DNA of 19,870 nt from Bacillota bacterium (GCA_023420715.1 JAEZVR010000025.1:1-19870), one strand, 5' to 3'. Shown: positions 1 to 8,012, counted from the stretch's first letter. Notes: a model not told the origin generated them from the letters alone. Numbers and translations: made by a program.

Positions 1-1
1 T

Positions 2-133
2 TTTTTACCTACCTGTGGGAACGCTGACGTGATCAATCAGGCTGCACCACATGTCTTCACTAAAGCTGATGTTCGTGATGTCTTCAAGCTTATCATCGAA
101 CTGCAAGGCATCAAATCTATCTGCCCGATGTGA
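2..133 (+). CDS. C-terminal fragment of an upstream protein, possibly a Cof-type HAD hydrolase
   Basis: An open frame enters from the left edge and ends at TGA 131-133, giving 43 residues. The segment reads Leu-Pro-Thr-Cys-Gly-Asn-Ala near its start, then QAAPHVFTKADVRDVFKLI. A Gly-Asn-Ala followed by a short helix, an Ala-Ala-x-x-Val-x-Thr strand and a terminal helix is the layout of the C-terminal end of Cof-subfamily HAD phosphatases. The match is short and is an inference only. It is not MraZ, the usual neighbour upstream of rsmH. The stop lies 57 nt before the preferred rsmH start, and no terminator hairpin is visible between them. Confidence 0.4.
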   Translation, partial: FLPTCGNADVINQAAPHVFTKADVRDVFKLIIELQGIKSICPM

Positions 134-154
134 GGCATCATCGTGACCTTTTTA

Positions 155-183
155 TTGAAATGTCAGGCATATCCATTTAGAAT
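155..183 (+). promoter_or_regulatory. Sigma-A type promoter for the dcw cluster
   Basis: TTGAAA at 155-160 and TAGAAT at 178-183 are separated by 17 bp, and each matches the vegetative consensus at 5 of 6 positions. Transcription would start about 7 nt beyond the -10, near 190, which is almost exactly the ATG at 191 preferred for rsmH. No Shine-Dalgarno sequence is visible before that ATG, so the transcript may be leaderless. This rests on sequence matching only. Confidence 0.55.
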
Positions 184-190
184 GCTTTTC

Positions 191-1171
191 ATGGATGTAT
201 TATCTTTTCATCATCTGTCTGTTTTGTTAACAGAATCGATAGATGCCCTAAATATTAAGCCAAATGGCACCTATGTTGACTGTACGACGGGTGGGGCAGG
301 CCATTCTCAAGCGATCCTAAAATGTCTAGGATCAGACGGCATGCTCATTTGTTTTGATCAAGATCGGGAAGCCCTTCAAGTTGCCAAAGCACGTTTAGCA
401 GCCCTAAAGTGTCCAGCCAAATTAATTTTTATCCATCGTCCATTTGGTGAAATTAAAGCTGCGTTGGCTTCATTAAATATTTTTCATGTGGATGGTATTT
501 TGGCAGATTTAGGGGTTTCATCTTTTCAATTAGATGAGGCTAGACGCGGTTTTTCTTATATGCATAATGGGCCTTTGGATATGCGGATGAATCAGCATGC
601 CGCTGTCGATGCAGCAGCATTGTTGGCCAATTTATCGGAAGAGGCGCTCGTCCGTATCTTCAAGCAATATGGGGAAGAAAATCATGCGCATTTGATTGCC
701 CGAGCAATTGTTCAGCAGCGCCAGACAAAGCCTTTATTAATGACATCTGACTTGACAGAACTTATCTTTAAGGCGATTCCCAATAAGGCAAGGAAGGAGA
801 AACAGCATCCAGCAAAACGTGTTTTTCAGGCCTTAAGAATTGCGGTAAATCAAGAATTAGATCAATTAGAGCAGCTCCTCCAAGACGGATTAAGTCTTTT
901 AAAACCAGGTGGGCGTTTTGCCTTGATCAGTTTTCATTCCTTGGAGGATCGCTTAATTAAGCAGGCTTTTAAGCAGTGGGAACAGCCGTGTATCTGTCCA
1001 TCTCATCTGCCTTGTGTTTGTGGGTTAAAACCGCTTGGGCGTTTGGTTGATGGGCGTAAAGGTATCGTTGCTTCTGCGGATGAAATTAAACATAATCCCA
1101 GAGCTAGAAGTGCTCGTTTGAGAGTCTTTGAGCGGAATGAAGAGGTTTTCCATGAATCAGCAAAACGCTAA
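191..1171 (+). CDS. rsmH: RsmH, 16S rRNA (cytosine-1402-N4)-methyltransferase
   Basis: The enzyme uses SAM to N4-methylate C1402 in the decoding centre of 16S rRNA. With the start at 191 it has 326 residues, close to the family norm of roughly 310-320. The SAM-binding DCTTGGAGHS motif starts at D30, and the family signature DLGVSS starts at D106, followed by an RGFSY segment and PLDMRMN near 128-134. KRVFQALRIAVNQEL and FHSLEDR (F248-H249) form the C-terminal signatures. A CxC...CVC cysteine cluster near the end is common in Firmicute members. The frame is open back to GTG 143 and ATG 182. ATG 191 is preferred because FHHLSVLL, the usual N-terminus, begins a few residues later and the -10 element would overlap the earlier ATG. 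It is normally the first or second gene of dcw operons, as here, but mraZ is absent. Its 3' end overlaps ftsL by 20 nt. Confidence 0.95.
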   Translation: MDVLSFHHLSVLLTESIDALNIKPNGTYVDCTTGGAGHSQAILKCLGSDGMLICFDQDREALQVAKARLAALKCPAKLIFIHRPFGEIKAALASLNIFHVDGILADLGVSSFQLDEARRGFSYMHNGPLDMRMNQHAAVDAAALLANLSEEALVRIFKQYGEENHAHLIARAIVQQRQTKPLLMTSDLTELIFKAIPNKARKEKQHPAKRVFQALRIAVNQELDQLEQLLQDGLSLLKPGGRFALISFHSLEDRLIKQAFKQWEQPCICPSHLPCVCGLKPLGRLVDGRKGIVASADEIKHNPRARSARLRVFERNEEVFHESAKR

Positions 1172-1577
1172 GCGGGGTTCGAAAATATCTCGTTTGCCAA
1201 AATCGACAAAAAAGCGCTTCAAAAAACATCCAGTTTTTCAGGGATTGGCGGTTGTATTATATATTACATTTATGTTTGGTTTGATTTTAAATAATCAATC
1301 TAAATTAATAGAAGCAGGCTTTGATAATGCACGTTTAGAAAATCAAATTGAGCGATTGCAGGTTGCGATTACACAGTTAGATAGTGAGCGGTCCAAACGG
1401 ACAAATTTATTGGCTGTGCGCAAGAGAGCCTTCGAGCTCGGTTTGAATTTGCCGATTGCACAGCAAATTTTAATGGTTAATGTCCCGACCCAAGATCAGG
1501 TGATTGTTTATGACGCCATTGATCAAGATAATATCAAGGGTTCGAATTCTGAAACTCAGCAGTCGACATCGCCTTAA
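1152..1577 (+). CDS. ftsL: FtsL-like bitopic division protein
   Basis: This is a small (141 aa) single-pass membrane protein of the divisome, expected to form a complex with FtsQ/DivIB and an FtsB/DivIC partner and to activate FtsW and the septal PBP. A basic cytoplasmic N-terminus of about 30 residues precedes one hydrophobic segment (VFQGLAVVLYITFMFGLIL). An extracytoplasmic heptad-like coiled coil follows (ARLENQIERLQVAITQLDSE) and then a conserved-looking cap (RAFELGLNLP). FtsL proteins are poorly conserved, so the name rests mainly on topology plus position between rsmH and the division PBP. The frame allows earlier ATGs at 1128 and 1137. ATG 1152 is chosen because AGAGG at 1141-1145 lies 6 nt before it. 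The 20-nt overlap with rsmH suggests translational coupling. Confidence 0.85.
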   Translation: MNQQNAKRGSKISRLPKSTKKRFKKHPVFQGLAVVLYITFMFGLILNNQSKLIEAGFDNARLENQIERLQVAITQLDSERSKRTNLLAVRKRAFELGLNLPIAQQILMVNVPTQDQVIVYDAIDQDNIKGSNSETQQSTSP

Positions 1578-1598
1578 TCTGCTTTATCTCAAGAATAG

Positions 1599-3854
1599 AT
1601 GGGAATAGAAATACGGATGAAGTCGTCTCAAGCTAATCGATCTAAACAACAAATCAAAGGCATGCGGTTTATGACAATCCTCATGTTTCTTCTCGTTGTT
1701 GCCATTTTAGTCAAAATGGTTGACTTACAGTTAATTCATCATCATGATAATGCGCAACGGGCCTCTTTATTGCATTATTCTGATACGATTGATAGCCCTA
1801 AGCGCGGGTCGATTTTAACATCTAATGGTACAAAACTTGCTGTGACCACTTATGCCTATACGATTGGTTTAACACCCAAGGATTTGTTATCAATTAAGGA
1901 TCCCCAGATCAAAAAAGCAGATATTATTCAGTCTTTATCCGACCTTTTAAATTTGCCGCTTGAGACCGTGCAAAAAGCTGCGGCCCAAGTGGATAAAGTC
2001 TATGTGCCGTTGGTTAAAAATGTTGATCGCCCGGCTTATGAAAAACTCAAATCCTATATGGAGACCTATGATATTGGCGGGATTGCCATTAACACGGATT
2101 TTAAGCGTCAATATCCCGAGCCGGATTTGGCGCCAGAGGTCGTTGGCTTTACCAATCGGGTTGATCAATATATTGAAGGGGTAACTGGTCTGGAGTCGCA
2201 ATATAATGACTTGTTATCGGGACAGCCGGGCTTCCAATATGGTGAGGTTGACAATTATACAAAATCTGAACTGTATTTTTCTTCAACAATTCGTCAGCAG
2301 ACCGAGAATGGTTTTGATGTTGTGACGCATTTAAACAGTGAAATACAGTTGGCATTAGAACAGGAATTGGAATATGTTGCAGACATTACCAATGCTCAAA
2401 AAGGTGTTGTCGGGATTGTCATGAATCCCAAAACAGGTGCCATTTATGCGATGGGGCAATCTGGAAGTTTTGATCCAAACCAACCAATGGCAATGCCTAA
2501 GGGGCTCGTTCTCAAATCTGATGAAGAATGGGATCCGTGGGAAAATAAGGATCAAACGAATTTATTGACATCTAAAATATGGTTAAACCGAGCCATCTCA
2601 GAAACCTATGAACCAGGATCGACCTATAAGGCGATTACGGCAGCAGTTGCGCTTGAAGAAAAAGCGGTAAAGGAAGACCAGCGTTTTAGTGATTTGCCGA
2701 TCAATGTTGGTGACTGGACAGCTTATCCGATTAAATGTTCTATCTATCCGTTGAATCATGGTATAGAGACCATGGAGGAAGGCTTATGGCACTCTTGTAA
2801 CCCAGTTTTTGTTCAAGTTGCTCAACATATTGGGATTTCAACCTTTTATCGATATGTTCAAGCTTTCGGGCATTTGAGTAAAACGGGGATTGATTTACCT
2901 GCAGAAGCGGTTGGTTTAAACCATGAAAAAAATCCAAATGAGGTTGATTTGGCGGTGTGGTCTTTTGGGGAGCAATCCACCTTAACGCCCATTAGTTTAA
3001 TCAATTCATTTGCGGCGATTGGAAATGGCGGGTCTTTAATGATGCCGCAGGTTTTTGACTATGCGATGAACCAGCAGGGGCAAAAGGTGGTCACTTCCGC
3101 TCCAAAACTGATTCGCCGTGTGATTTCCGAAAAAACCTCTCAGAAGATGCTCGACTACCTAAGGGGGGTTGTGACGAAGGGCAGTGCGCCGACTGCTGAG
3201 ATCATTGGCTATCATGTTGTTGGCAAAACAAGTACGGCGTCGCATGGTGAACAAGATGAATTGGTGGATATTTCTTTTTGTGGGTTGTTGCCTAAAGAAG
3301 ATCCAGAACTTTGTGCACTGGTTATTGTTTATGAACCAACACCTGCTACAACTTCGACCGCTGCGCAATATGCAACCCATCAAATTATGAAACGTGCTGC
3401 GCGTATTTTGAATATTGCGCCTAATTATACGGCGGAAGATTATGCCATGTTAGAGCGTCAGATTAGTCTGCCAAATTATGTGGGCCGTTCATTGTATGAA
3501 TCACGCATCAGTTGCAGTGCGAATCAGATGAAGGTGTTCTTGAATGAAGGCGCAGATAAAAATCCATGGAGTAAAACAACGGTAGCTTATCAATATCCTG
3601 CAAGCGGTGACCAAGTATTGGGTGACGCCATGATCTATTTGTCAATGGATGCGAATGCGAAGGAAATTCCAACAGTCAAGGTTCCAGATTTTAGAGGTTT
3701 AACGGTGGATGAAGCGATGCGTGTGGCAGAGCAGGCACATTTAAATTTAAAAAAGAAAAGTGGTCAGTTAAGTCAGCAGATTCTGCGCCAAAGTGTTCAA
3801 CCCGGTGAATCAATTTCTCAATTTAGCATTATTGAGTTGGATTTTTCCTCATGA
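1599..3854 (+). CDS. ftsI: Septal class B penicillin-binding protein with two PASTA domains (FtsI/PbpB/SpoVD type)
   Basis: This is a monofunctional DD-transpeptidase that cross-links septal peptidoglycan outside the membrane, working with FtsW. The 751-residue protein has a short basic N-terminus, one membrane anchor at about 24-46, a PBP-dimer domain, a transpeptidase domain and two C-terminal PASTA repeats (about 624-685 and 695-751). The active-site motifs are S341-T-Y-K344 (SxxK with the catalytic serine) and S399-C-N401 (SxN). The third motif reads K543-T-S545 rather than the usual KTG. PASTA repeats are typical of Gram-positive division and spore PBPs. The start is uncertain: ATG 1599 and ATG 1617 both have weak ribosome binding sites. 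The stop overlaps the next gene's ATG in an ATGA arrangement at 3851-3854. Because it sits between ftsL and the murE position, a vegetative division role is more likely than a sporulation-only role, but the sequence cannot exclude SpoVD. Confidence 0.93.
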   Translation: MGIEIRMKSSQANRSKQQIKGMRFMTILMFLLVVAILVKMVDLQLIHHHDNAQRASLLHYSDTIDSPKRGSILTSNGTKLAVTTYAYTIGLTPKDLLSIKDPQIKKADIIQSLSDLLNLPLETVQKAAAQVDKVYVPLVKNVDRPAYEKLKSYMETYDIGGIAINTDFKRQYPEPDLAPEVVGFTNRVDQYIEGVTGLESQYNDLLSGQPGFQYGEVDNYTKSELYFSSTIRQQTENGFDVVTHLNSEIQLALEQELEYVADITNAQKGVVGIVMNPKTGAIYAMGQSGSFDPNQPMAMPKGLVLKSDEEWDPWENKDQTNLLTSKIWLNRAISETYEPGSTYKAITAAVALEEKAVKEDQRFSDLPINVGDWTAYPIKCSIYPLNHGIETMEEGLWHSCNPVFVQVAQHIGISTFYRYVQAFGHLSKTGIDLPAEAVGLNHEKNPNEVDLAVWSFGEQSTLTPISLINSFAAIGNGGSLMMPQVFDYAMNQQGQKVVTSAPKLIRRVISEKTSQKMLDYLRGVVTKGSAPTAEIIGYHVVGKTSTASHGEQDELVDISFCGLLPKEDPELCALVIVYEPTPATTSTAAQYATHQIMKRAARILNIAPNYTAEDYAMLERQISLPNYVGRSLYESRISCSANQMKVFLNEGADKNPWSKTTVAYQYPASGDQVLGDAMIYLSMDANAKEIPTVKVPDFRGLTVDEAMRVAEQAHLNLKKKSGQLSQQILRQSVQPGESISQFSIIELDFSS

Positions 3855-5332
3855 AAAAAGATTTAGGACAGTTGTTAAAAGAGGTGGATTACACAGGTGT
3901 TGTGGGGTCAAATGCCATCCAGATCAATCAGATTGTTTATGATTCGCGTTGTGTCTTGGAAGGTAGTCTTTTTGTTTGTATCAAAGGGGCGTATGTTGAT
4001 GCTCGACAATATTTGTTAGAGGCCATCCGATCTGGTGCAAAGGCGATTATTCTAGAAGAGTCTGATCGTCAATGGTGGGTAGATGTCATACAGCCATCTG
4101 AATGTTTGACCGCGGTGACTTGGATTTTTGTGCCGGAGGCTCGATTAGCGCTTGCTCAGGTATCGGCTGCTTTTTGGGGGCATCCTGCACGAGATTTTTG
4201 TTTAATTGGTTTGGTTTCACAGCATCAGTCTTATTACAATATTTCCTTTTGGGCAACTTGGTTAATGCGGTTAGGCTATCGAGTAGGCTGGCTGTTTGAA
4301 AACTGTATTTATGTTAATCATGAACCGTACTTTCAGGGTAGAAATCACCTCTCTCCGCCAGAAATACAGGCTGCCGCAGAGCGATTTAGGCTATCTGATG
4401 TGGATGTGGTTTTATTGCCGGTCACTCCGATGGATTTTAAGCTTTTTCGGGTGGCGGCTTTGCCTTTTTCGTTGTTGATTGATGTAGATGGTTGTTCGAC
4501 AGGAACAGGTTTGTTTCACGACAGTCTTTTTTTCGATCCCGATATCCAGATCTATGTTTTAAACGAGCATCGCCTCATCCATTGGCAAACGAAGCAGATG
4601 ATCAGTCAAGCCACCGATCTTAAGCCATCTTGTATTTTTTCCCTGCCTTTTAAAATACTTCAATTTGTTTTTGTGAAGGCACGCAAAGAACAGCTGCTGA
4701 CGATTCCCATTCCAGATGAGCGTGCTCTGGATATTTTCATCGTTTCAGATGCCTTATCGGATCATTTGACGCAGGTTTACCCTGATAGATTCAATGCATT
4801 CGTCTCTTCTCAAAGACTCATAGATGAATTGGTTTATTTTTATTATGATCATCAGTGGCAAACACCCAATGGTGCTTTGCTTGTTTTAGATGAAGCATGG
4901 CAGGCAGAAGATGTCGTCAGAACGATACAGGCTTATCGTTCCTTTTGTTCTGGTAAGCTTCGAGTGCTTTATGGTGCCTCGGGAAATCGCAACCGTCAGC
5001 ATAGACGTTATGTTGGCCAATGTTGTCATCAAATGGCAGATCAGGCCTTTTTCACGCTGACACATGGTCGGGGTGAACCGCCTCAACAGATTTTAGCCGA
5101 TCTAACTTCAGATTGTTGCGATTCATCTCATACATTCGAACGACGGGATGAGGCGCTTGCAGCGTTTATTGGCTCAGCAAGACCAAGCGACATCTTGATT
5201 TTGTTGGGAAAAGGTATGGATAATTATGAAATGAATCGTGCGAAAGTTAGGGTGCATTCAGATATATCCTGGCTGGACTCACACTTGGAAAGGGCATCTT
5301 ATGCAGGCATTTCAGTTGGCTCGCTGGATTGA
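3851..5332 (+). CDS. MurE-family Mur ligase homolog, apparently catalytically dead
   Basis: Active MurE adds the third amino acid (meso-DAP or Lys) to UDP-MurNAc-L-Ala-D-Glu in the cytoplasm, using ATP. This 493-aa protein has the family's normal length and a recognisable domain 1 (YDSRCVLEGSLFVCIKGAYVDA). RLALAQVSAAFWGHP and LIG (118-120) then lead into the place of the P-loop. There the expected GxTGTNGKTT is replaced, without gaps, by G120-L-V-S-Q-H-Q-S-Y-Y129, so the ATP-binding Lys and Thr are Ser127 and Tyr128. TTPE becomes SPPE (168-171). EVSSHAL aligns with PVTPMDF (190-196), and no YxxAK carbamylated-lysine motif is seen. DYAHTP aligns with DEAWQA. GGDRDxxKRP becomes SGNRNRQHRR (377-386). 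The DNPR recognition motif becomes HGRGEP (405-410). A C-terminal GKG...Y remnant persists. There is no internal stop or frameshift. It starts inside the PBP stop (ATGA), without its own Shine-Dalgarno, and overlaps murF. A regulatory or structural pseudoenzyme is possible, as is a freely drifting relic. Confidence 0.85.
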   Translation: MKKDLGQLLKEVDYTGVVGSNAIQINQIVYDSRCVLEGSLFVCIKGAYVDARQYLLEAIRSGAKAIILEESDRQWWVDVIQPSECLTAVTWIFVPEARLALAQVSAAFWGHPARDFCLIGLVSQHQSYYNISFWATWLMRLGYRVGWLFENCIYVNHEPYFQGRNHLSPPEIQAAAERFRLSDVDVVLLPVTPMDFKLFRVAALPFSLLIDVDGCSTGTGLFHDSLFFDPDIQIYVLNEHRLIHWQTKQMISQATDLKPSCIFSLPFKILQFVFVKARKEQLLTIPIPDERALDIFIVSDALSDHLTQVYPDRFNAFVSSQRLIDELVYFYYDHQWQTPNGALLVLDEAWQAEDVVRTIQAYRSFCSGKLRVLYGASGNRNRQHRRYVGQCCHQMADQAFFTLTHGRGEPPQQILADLTSDCCDSSHTFERRDEALAAFIGSARPSDILILLGKGMDNYEMNRAKVRVHSDISWLDSHLERASYAGISVGSLD

Positions 5333-6914
5333 TTGGCTCAAATATCTAGATGATTCGGTTCGCTATACAGCACCTGTTGGGGCGCTTTTAGATCAGTATT
5401 TTTCTGTTGTTTCCACGGATACGCGTACTTTGGATCAGGACGCCATCTTTGTGCCTTTGGTCGGTGAGCGATTCGATGGTCACGATTTTATTCCGTCGGC
5501 ATTACAAAAGTCTGGTGTTGTGGTTTTATGTCAACACGACCATCAACTGTCGCTGAGACAGGCGCTTCAGCAGGCTGGGTTGTCAGATGTACTTGTGGAT
5601 TATCCAATTATTTTTGTGGCCAATACTTATGTCTCTTTTAAAGCTTTGGCGGGCGGATATCGTAAAGCATTAGCTTGTCCAGTTATTGCAATTTCTGGTA
5701 GTGTGGGTAAAACGAGCACGCGAGATATGATTGGTTCGGCTTTGGCTCAATGTCGGGTGGCTAAAACCGTGGCGAATTTAAACAATTCAATCGGTGTATC
5801 ACAGACGATTTTGGCAACACCAGAGGATGCTCAGTTCTTGATTCTGGAAATGGGTATTGATGGACCGAACCAAATGGCAGAATTGACGGAGATTGTTCAG
5901 CCGGACTATGCTGTTTTAACGGGTGTAGGGCACTCTCATATCGAAAATTTCCCAGATCGCCAGGCTTTAATTTCTGAAAAAGCAGGGATATTTTCCCATT
6001 ATCCTCATCCTAAATTACTGGTTTTAAATGCGCGCGATCAAGCGACGTCCGAGCTTGCTTTTCAGGCGATGTCACTAGGCATCAAAGTGATTCTGGTTGC
6101 TGTTTTTGAAGCGTCGGACATTGCTGCGTCAAGAGCGCTTCGCAATCAATTCCGCCAAGACTTATCCAAATGGAAACAGTTGGATGCAAAACGGGATGCA
6201 AATTGTTTCGGCGGTTTTTGGATGGGATTTATTCGCTCAAGTGACTTTTATCAAACAGAGGCCTCTTTGTCGATTTACAGCTTGGATTCTTGTGAAGCCC
6301 CGTCGAAAACCACCAGCGTTTATTTGCCTTTTGGTGGTGTGCATCATCTGGTCAATGCCTTGTTTGGCTTGGTATTTGCGTCTGAATTTCATTTGGATAT
6401 GGATCGAGCGATTCAAGATTTAAAAGGCTATAGGCCGACGGGTTCTCGGCAGAAAATCGAAAAAATCGGTAAAATAATATTGATCGATGATGCATATAAT
6501 GCGAGCCTAGAATCGATGCTTTCCGGATTATCACTTGTCAAAATGGGACAACAAGCTGGTCATCGAACCTTGGTTTGTTTGGCAGGTATCAAGGAATTGG
6601 GTCAATATGAAGACCATCTGTATCCGATTTTGGCGTCAGCGATTTTGGCAAATCCCCCAGATTACCTTTTATTGTTAGGGGAATTTGGCGAAACGATACG
6701 GACGCTTCTACATTGCCAAGCCAATACAGCGGGCAGGGAGATTGCGGATTGCAAAAATCGTATTCGTGTTTTTCGGGATCGCCAGTCTTTAACGGAGGCG
6801 GTATTATCTCTTGCTCAACCCAACGATGTGATCTATGTCAAGGGCTCTAATGCCTACGGCATGCAACAGGTGGCTCAGGCAGTTCGAGATTTTTATACAA
6901 CGTTGTGTGAATGA
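5301..6914 (+). CDS. murF: MurF, UDP-MurNAc-tripeptide--D-Ala-D-Ala ligase
   Basis: MurF adds D-Ala-D-Ala to the UDP-MurNAc-tripeptide in the cytoplasm, using ATP. The P-loop is intact (G133-S-V-G-K137-T-S-T). NLNNSIG follows, then EMGIDGPNQMAEL and a GHSHIE segment. SEKAGIF carries the lysine expected to be carbamylated, and IDDAYNAS matches the family DD(S/T)YNA motif. NDVIYVKGSNAYGM corresponds to the usual KGSR end motif but has Asn for Arg, and the usual GDMxELG is AGIKELG. At 537 residues it is clearly longer than the usual 450-460. Extra length lies in domain 1 and in a segment between the central and C-terminal domains (about residues 265-330). The start at ATG 5301 is preferred over upstream in-frame codons because GAAAGG lies just ahead of it and the protein then begins with a normal domain 1. 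It overlaps the MurE homolog by 32 nt. It is likely active, since the core nucleotide site is preserved. Confidence 0.88.
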   Translation: MQAFQLARWIDWLKYLDDSVRYTAPVGALLDQYFSVVSTDTRTLDQDAIFVPLVGERFDGHDFIPSALQKSGVVVLCQHDHQLSLRQALQQAGLSDVLVDYPIIFVANTYVSFKALAGGYRKALACPVIAISGSVGKTSTRDMIGSALAQCRVAKTVANLNNSIGVSQTILATPEDAQFLILEMGIDGPNQMAELTEIVQPDYAVLTGVGHSHIENFPDRQALISEKAGIFSHYPHPKLLVLNARDQATSELAFQAMSLGIKVILVAVFEASDIAASRALRNQFRQDLSKWKQLDAKRDANCFGGFWMGFIRSSDFYQTEASLSIYSLDSCEAPSKTTSVYLPFGGVHHLVNALFGLVFASEFHLDMDRAIQDLKGYRPTGSRQKIEKIGKIILIDDAYNASLESMLSGLSLVKMGQQAGHRTLVCLAGIKELGQYEDHLYPILASAILANPPDYLLLLGEFGETIRTLLHCQANTAGREIADCKNRIRVFRDRQSLTEAVLSLAQPNDVIYVKGSNAYGMQQVAQAVRDFYTTLCE

Positions 6915-6928
6915 AAGGAAGCGACAGT

Positions 6929-7942
6929 ATGTCCATTTGGGTGTGGTGTGGTGGTCTTGCGGTTATCTGTTTTTTCTTAACAGTCTTGCTAGGACGTCCA
7001 ATGATCAACTATTTGAAGAGAGACAAACTGAGTCAGACAGAACGAGAATATGGCCCTCAATCACATTTGAAGAAAAGTGGTACGCCAACCTTTGGCGGTG
7101 TTATTTTTTTGTTGCCTTTTTTCATTTTATCGGCAATTGTTTTGATGATCATCGGTGCGACCGCTTTATTGCCAACGATATTATTTATTTTTGTGATGAG
7201 TTGCATTGGGTTCTGCGACGACTATGTAAAGGTCAAAATCAATCAAGAAGGTTTATCGCCTAGAGCAAAATCCATCCCGATGCTGGTTGCGATTTGCATC
7301 TATGTGCTTTACGAATTGTATGGCCGTCATACGGCAGTTGTGATGGCTTTGCCATTTACGACAGCTGTCTGGCAGATTGATGGTTTATGGAAGATACTTT
7401 ATGCGCTCGCGCTCGTGATTTATTTTTATGCGGTCATTAATGCCGTTAATTTGACAGACGGCGTGGATGGTCTTTTATCCGCTGTTACCCTGCCGATATT
7501 ATGTGTTTGTGTTCTGTTAATCGGCACACTAAAAGATGGTCATCATCTGCATCATCCAAAGATGTTGGTGGTGATCTTTGCCTTAATTGGCGCGTTACTC
7601 GGTTTTTTGTGTTTTAATCGCCATCCAGCACAGGTGTTTATGGGCGATACAGGATCATTAGGGATCGGAGCTGCTGTTGGCGTACTTGCTTTTTACATTC
7701 AGCGCCCCTGGCTGATTCTTTTTGCAGGTTGCATTTATGTCGCCGAAGCAGGATCTGTTGTGTTGCAGGTTGCCTATTTTAAACGGACGGGCGGTAAGCG
7801 GATCTTTCGAATGAGCCCAATTCATCACCATTACGAGTTAGGTGGATGGTCCGAGAAAAAAGTTGTGTGGCGATTTGTTTTGGTGACGATTTTAGGTTGT
7901 GTGCTTGGCGTGCTTTCTTGTTTGCCTTCTCTTCTTGCTTAA
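6929..7942 (+). CDS. mraY: MraY, phospho-MurNAc-pentapeptide transferase
   Basis: This integral membrane enzyme transfers phospho-MurNAc-pentapeptide from UDP to undecaprenyl phosphate, making lipid I on the cytoplasmic face. It has 337 residues with about ten hydrophobic segments. Family motifs occur in order: GPQSHLKKSGTPTFGG, D97-D98-Y, N174-LTDGVDG (D177, D180), MGDTGS (D240) and SPIHHHYEL (H299-H301). All catalytic and Mg-binding signatures are intact. ATG 6929 is chosen because AAAGGAAG (6914-6921) lies 7 nt upstream. An earlier ATG at 6911 would overlap the murF stop and add six residues. In most dcw clusters murD follows mraY; here ftsW follows after a 70-nt gap. Confidence 0.97.
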   Translation: MSIWVWCGGLAVICFFLTVLLGRPMINYLKRDKLSQTEREYGPQSHLKKSGTPTFGGVIFLLPFFILSAIVLMIIGATALLPTILFIFVMSCIGFCDDYVKVKINQEGLSPRAKSIPMLVAICIYVLYELYGRHTAVVMALPFTTAVWQIDGLWKILYALALVIYFYAVINAVNLTDGVDGLLSAVTLPILCVCVLLIGTLKDGHHLHHPKMLVVIFALIGALLGFLCFNRHPAQVFMGDTGSLGIGAAVGVLAFYIQRPWLILFAGCIYVAEAGSVVLQVAYFKRTGGKRIFRMSPIHHHYELGGWSEKKVVWRFVLVTILGCVLGVLSCLPSLLA

Positions 7943-8000
7943 TCGATTTTTGTTAACCTTGAGCTATGTTAAACTTAAAGGCACGGTTAAAGTCGATTAA

Positions 8001-8006
8001 AGGAGG
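8001..8006 (+). promoter_or_regulatory. Consensus ribosome binding site for ftsW
   Basis: AGGAGG lies 6 nt before TTG 8013 and is one of the strongest Shine-Dalgarno matches in the window. It rules out TTG 8007, which directly abuts it, and so fixes the start two codons downstream. Confidence 0.8.
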
Positions 8007-8012
8007 TTGACC

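Noticed and set aside
3851..5332. A frameshift or assembly error as the cause of the missing MurE P-loop
   Set aside because: Family-like sequence continues in the same frame on both sides of the changed motifs and aligns without gaps. Neighbouring frames do not encode GTNGKTT there.
6097..6423. A 108-codon + strand ORF inside murF
   Set aside because: It is an out-of-frame shadow of murF with no recognisable motif. The murF frame carries the conserved residues here.
6835..7263. A 142-codon + strand ORF across the murF/mraY junction
   Set aside because: It lies in another frame over well-supported murF and mraY sequence, has no family-like motifs and no ribosome binding site.
7943..8012. 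A promoter in the mraY-ftsW gap
   Set aside because: TTGTTA and TTGAGC are present, but no -10 lies at a workable distance. Only the strong ftsW ribosome binding site is supported.
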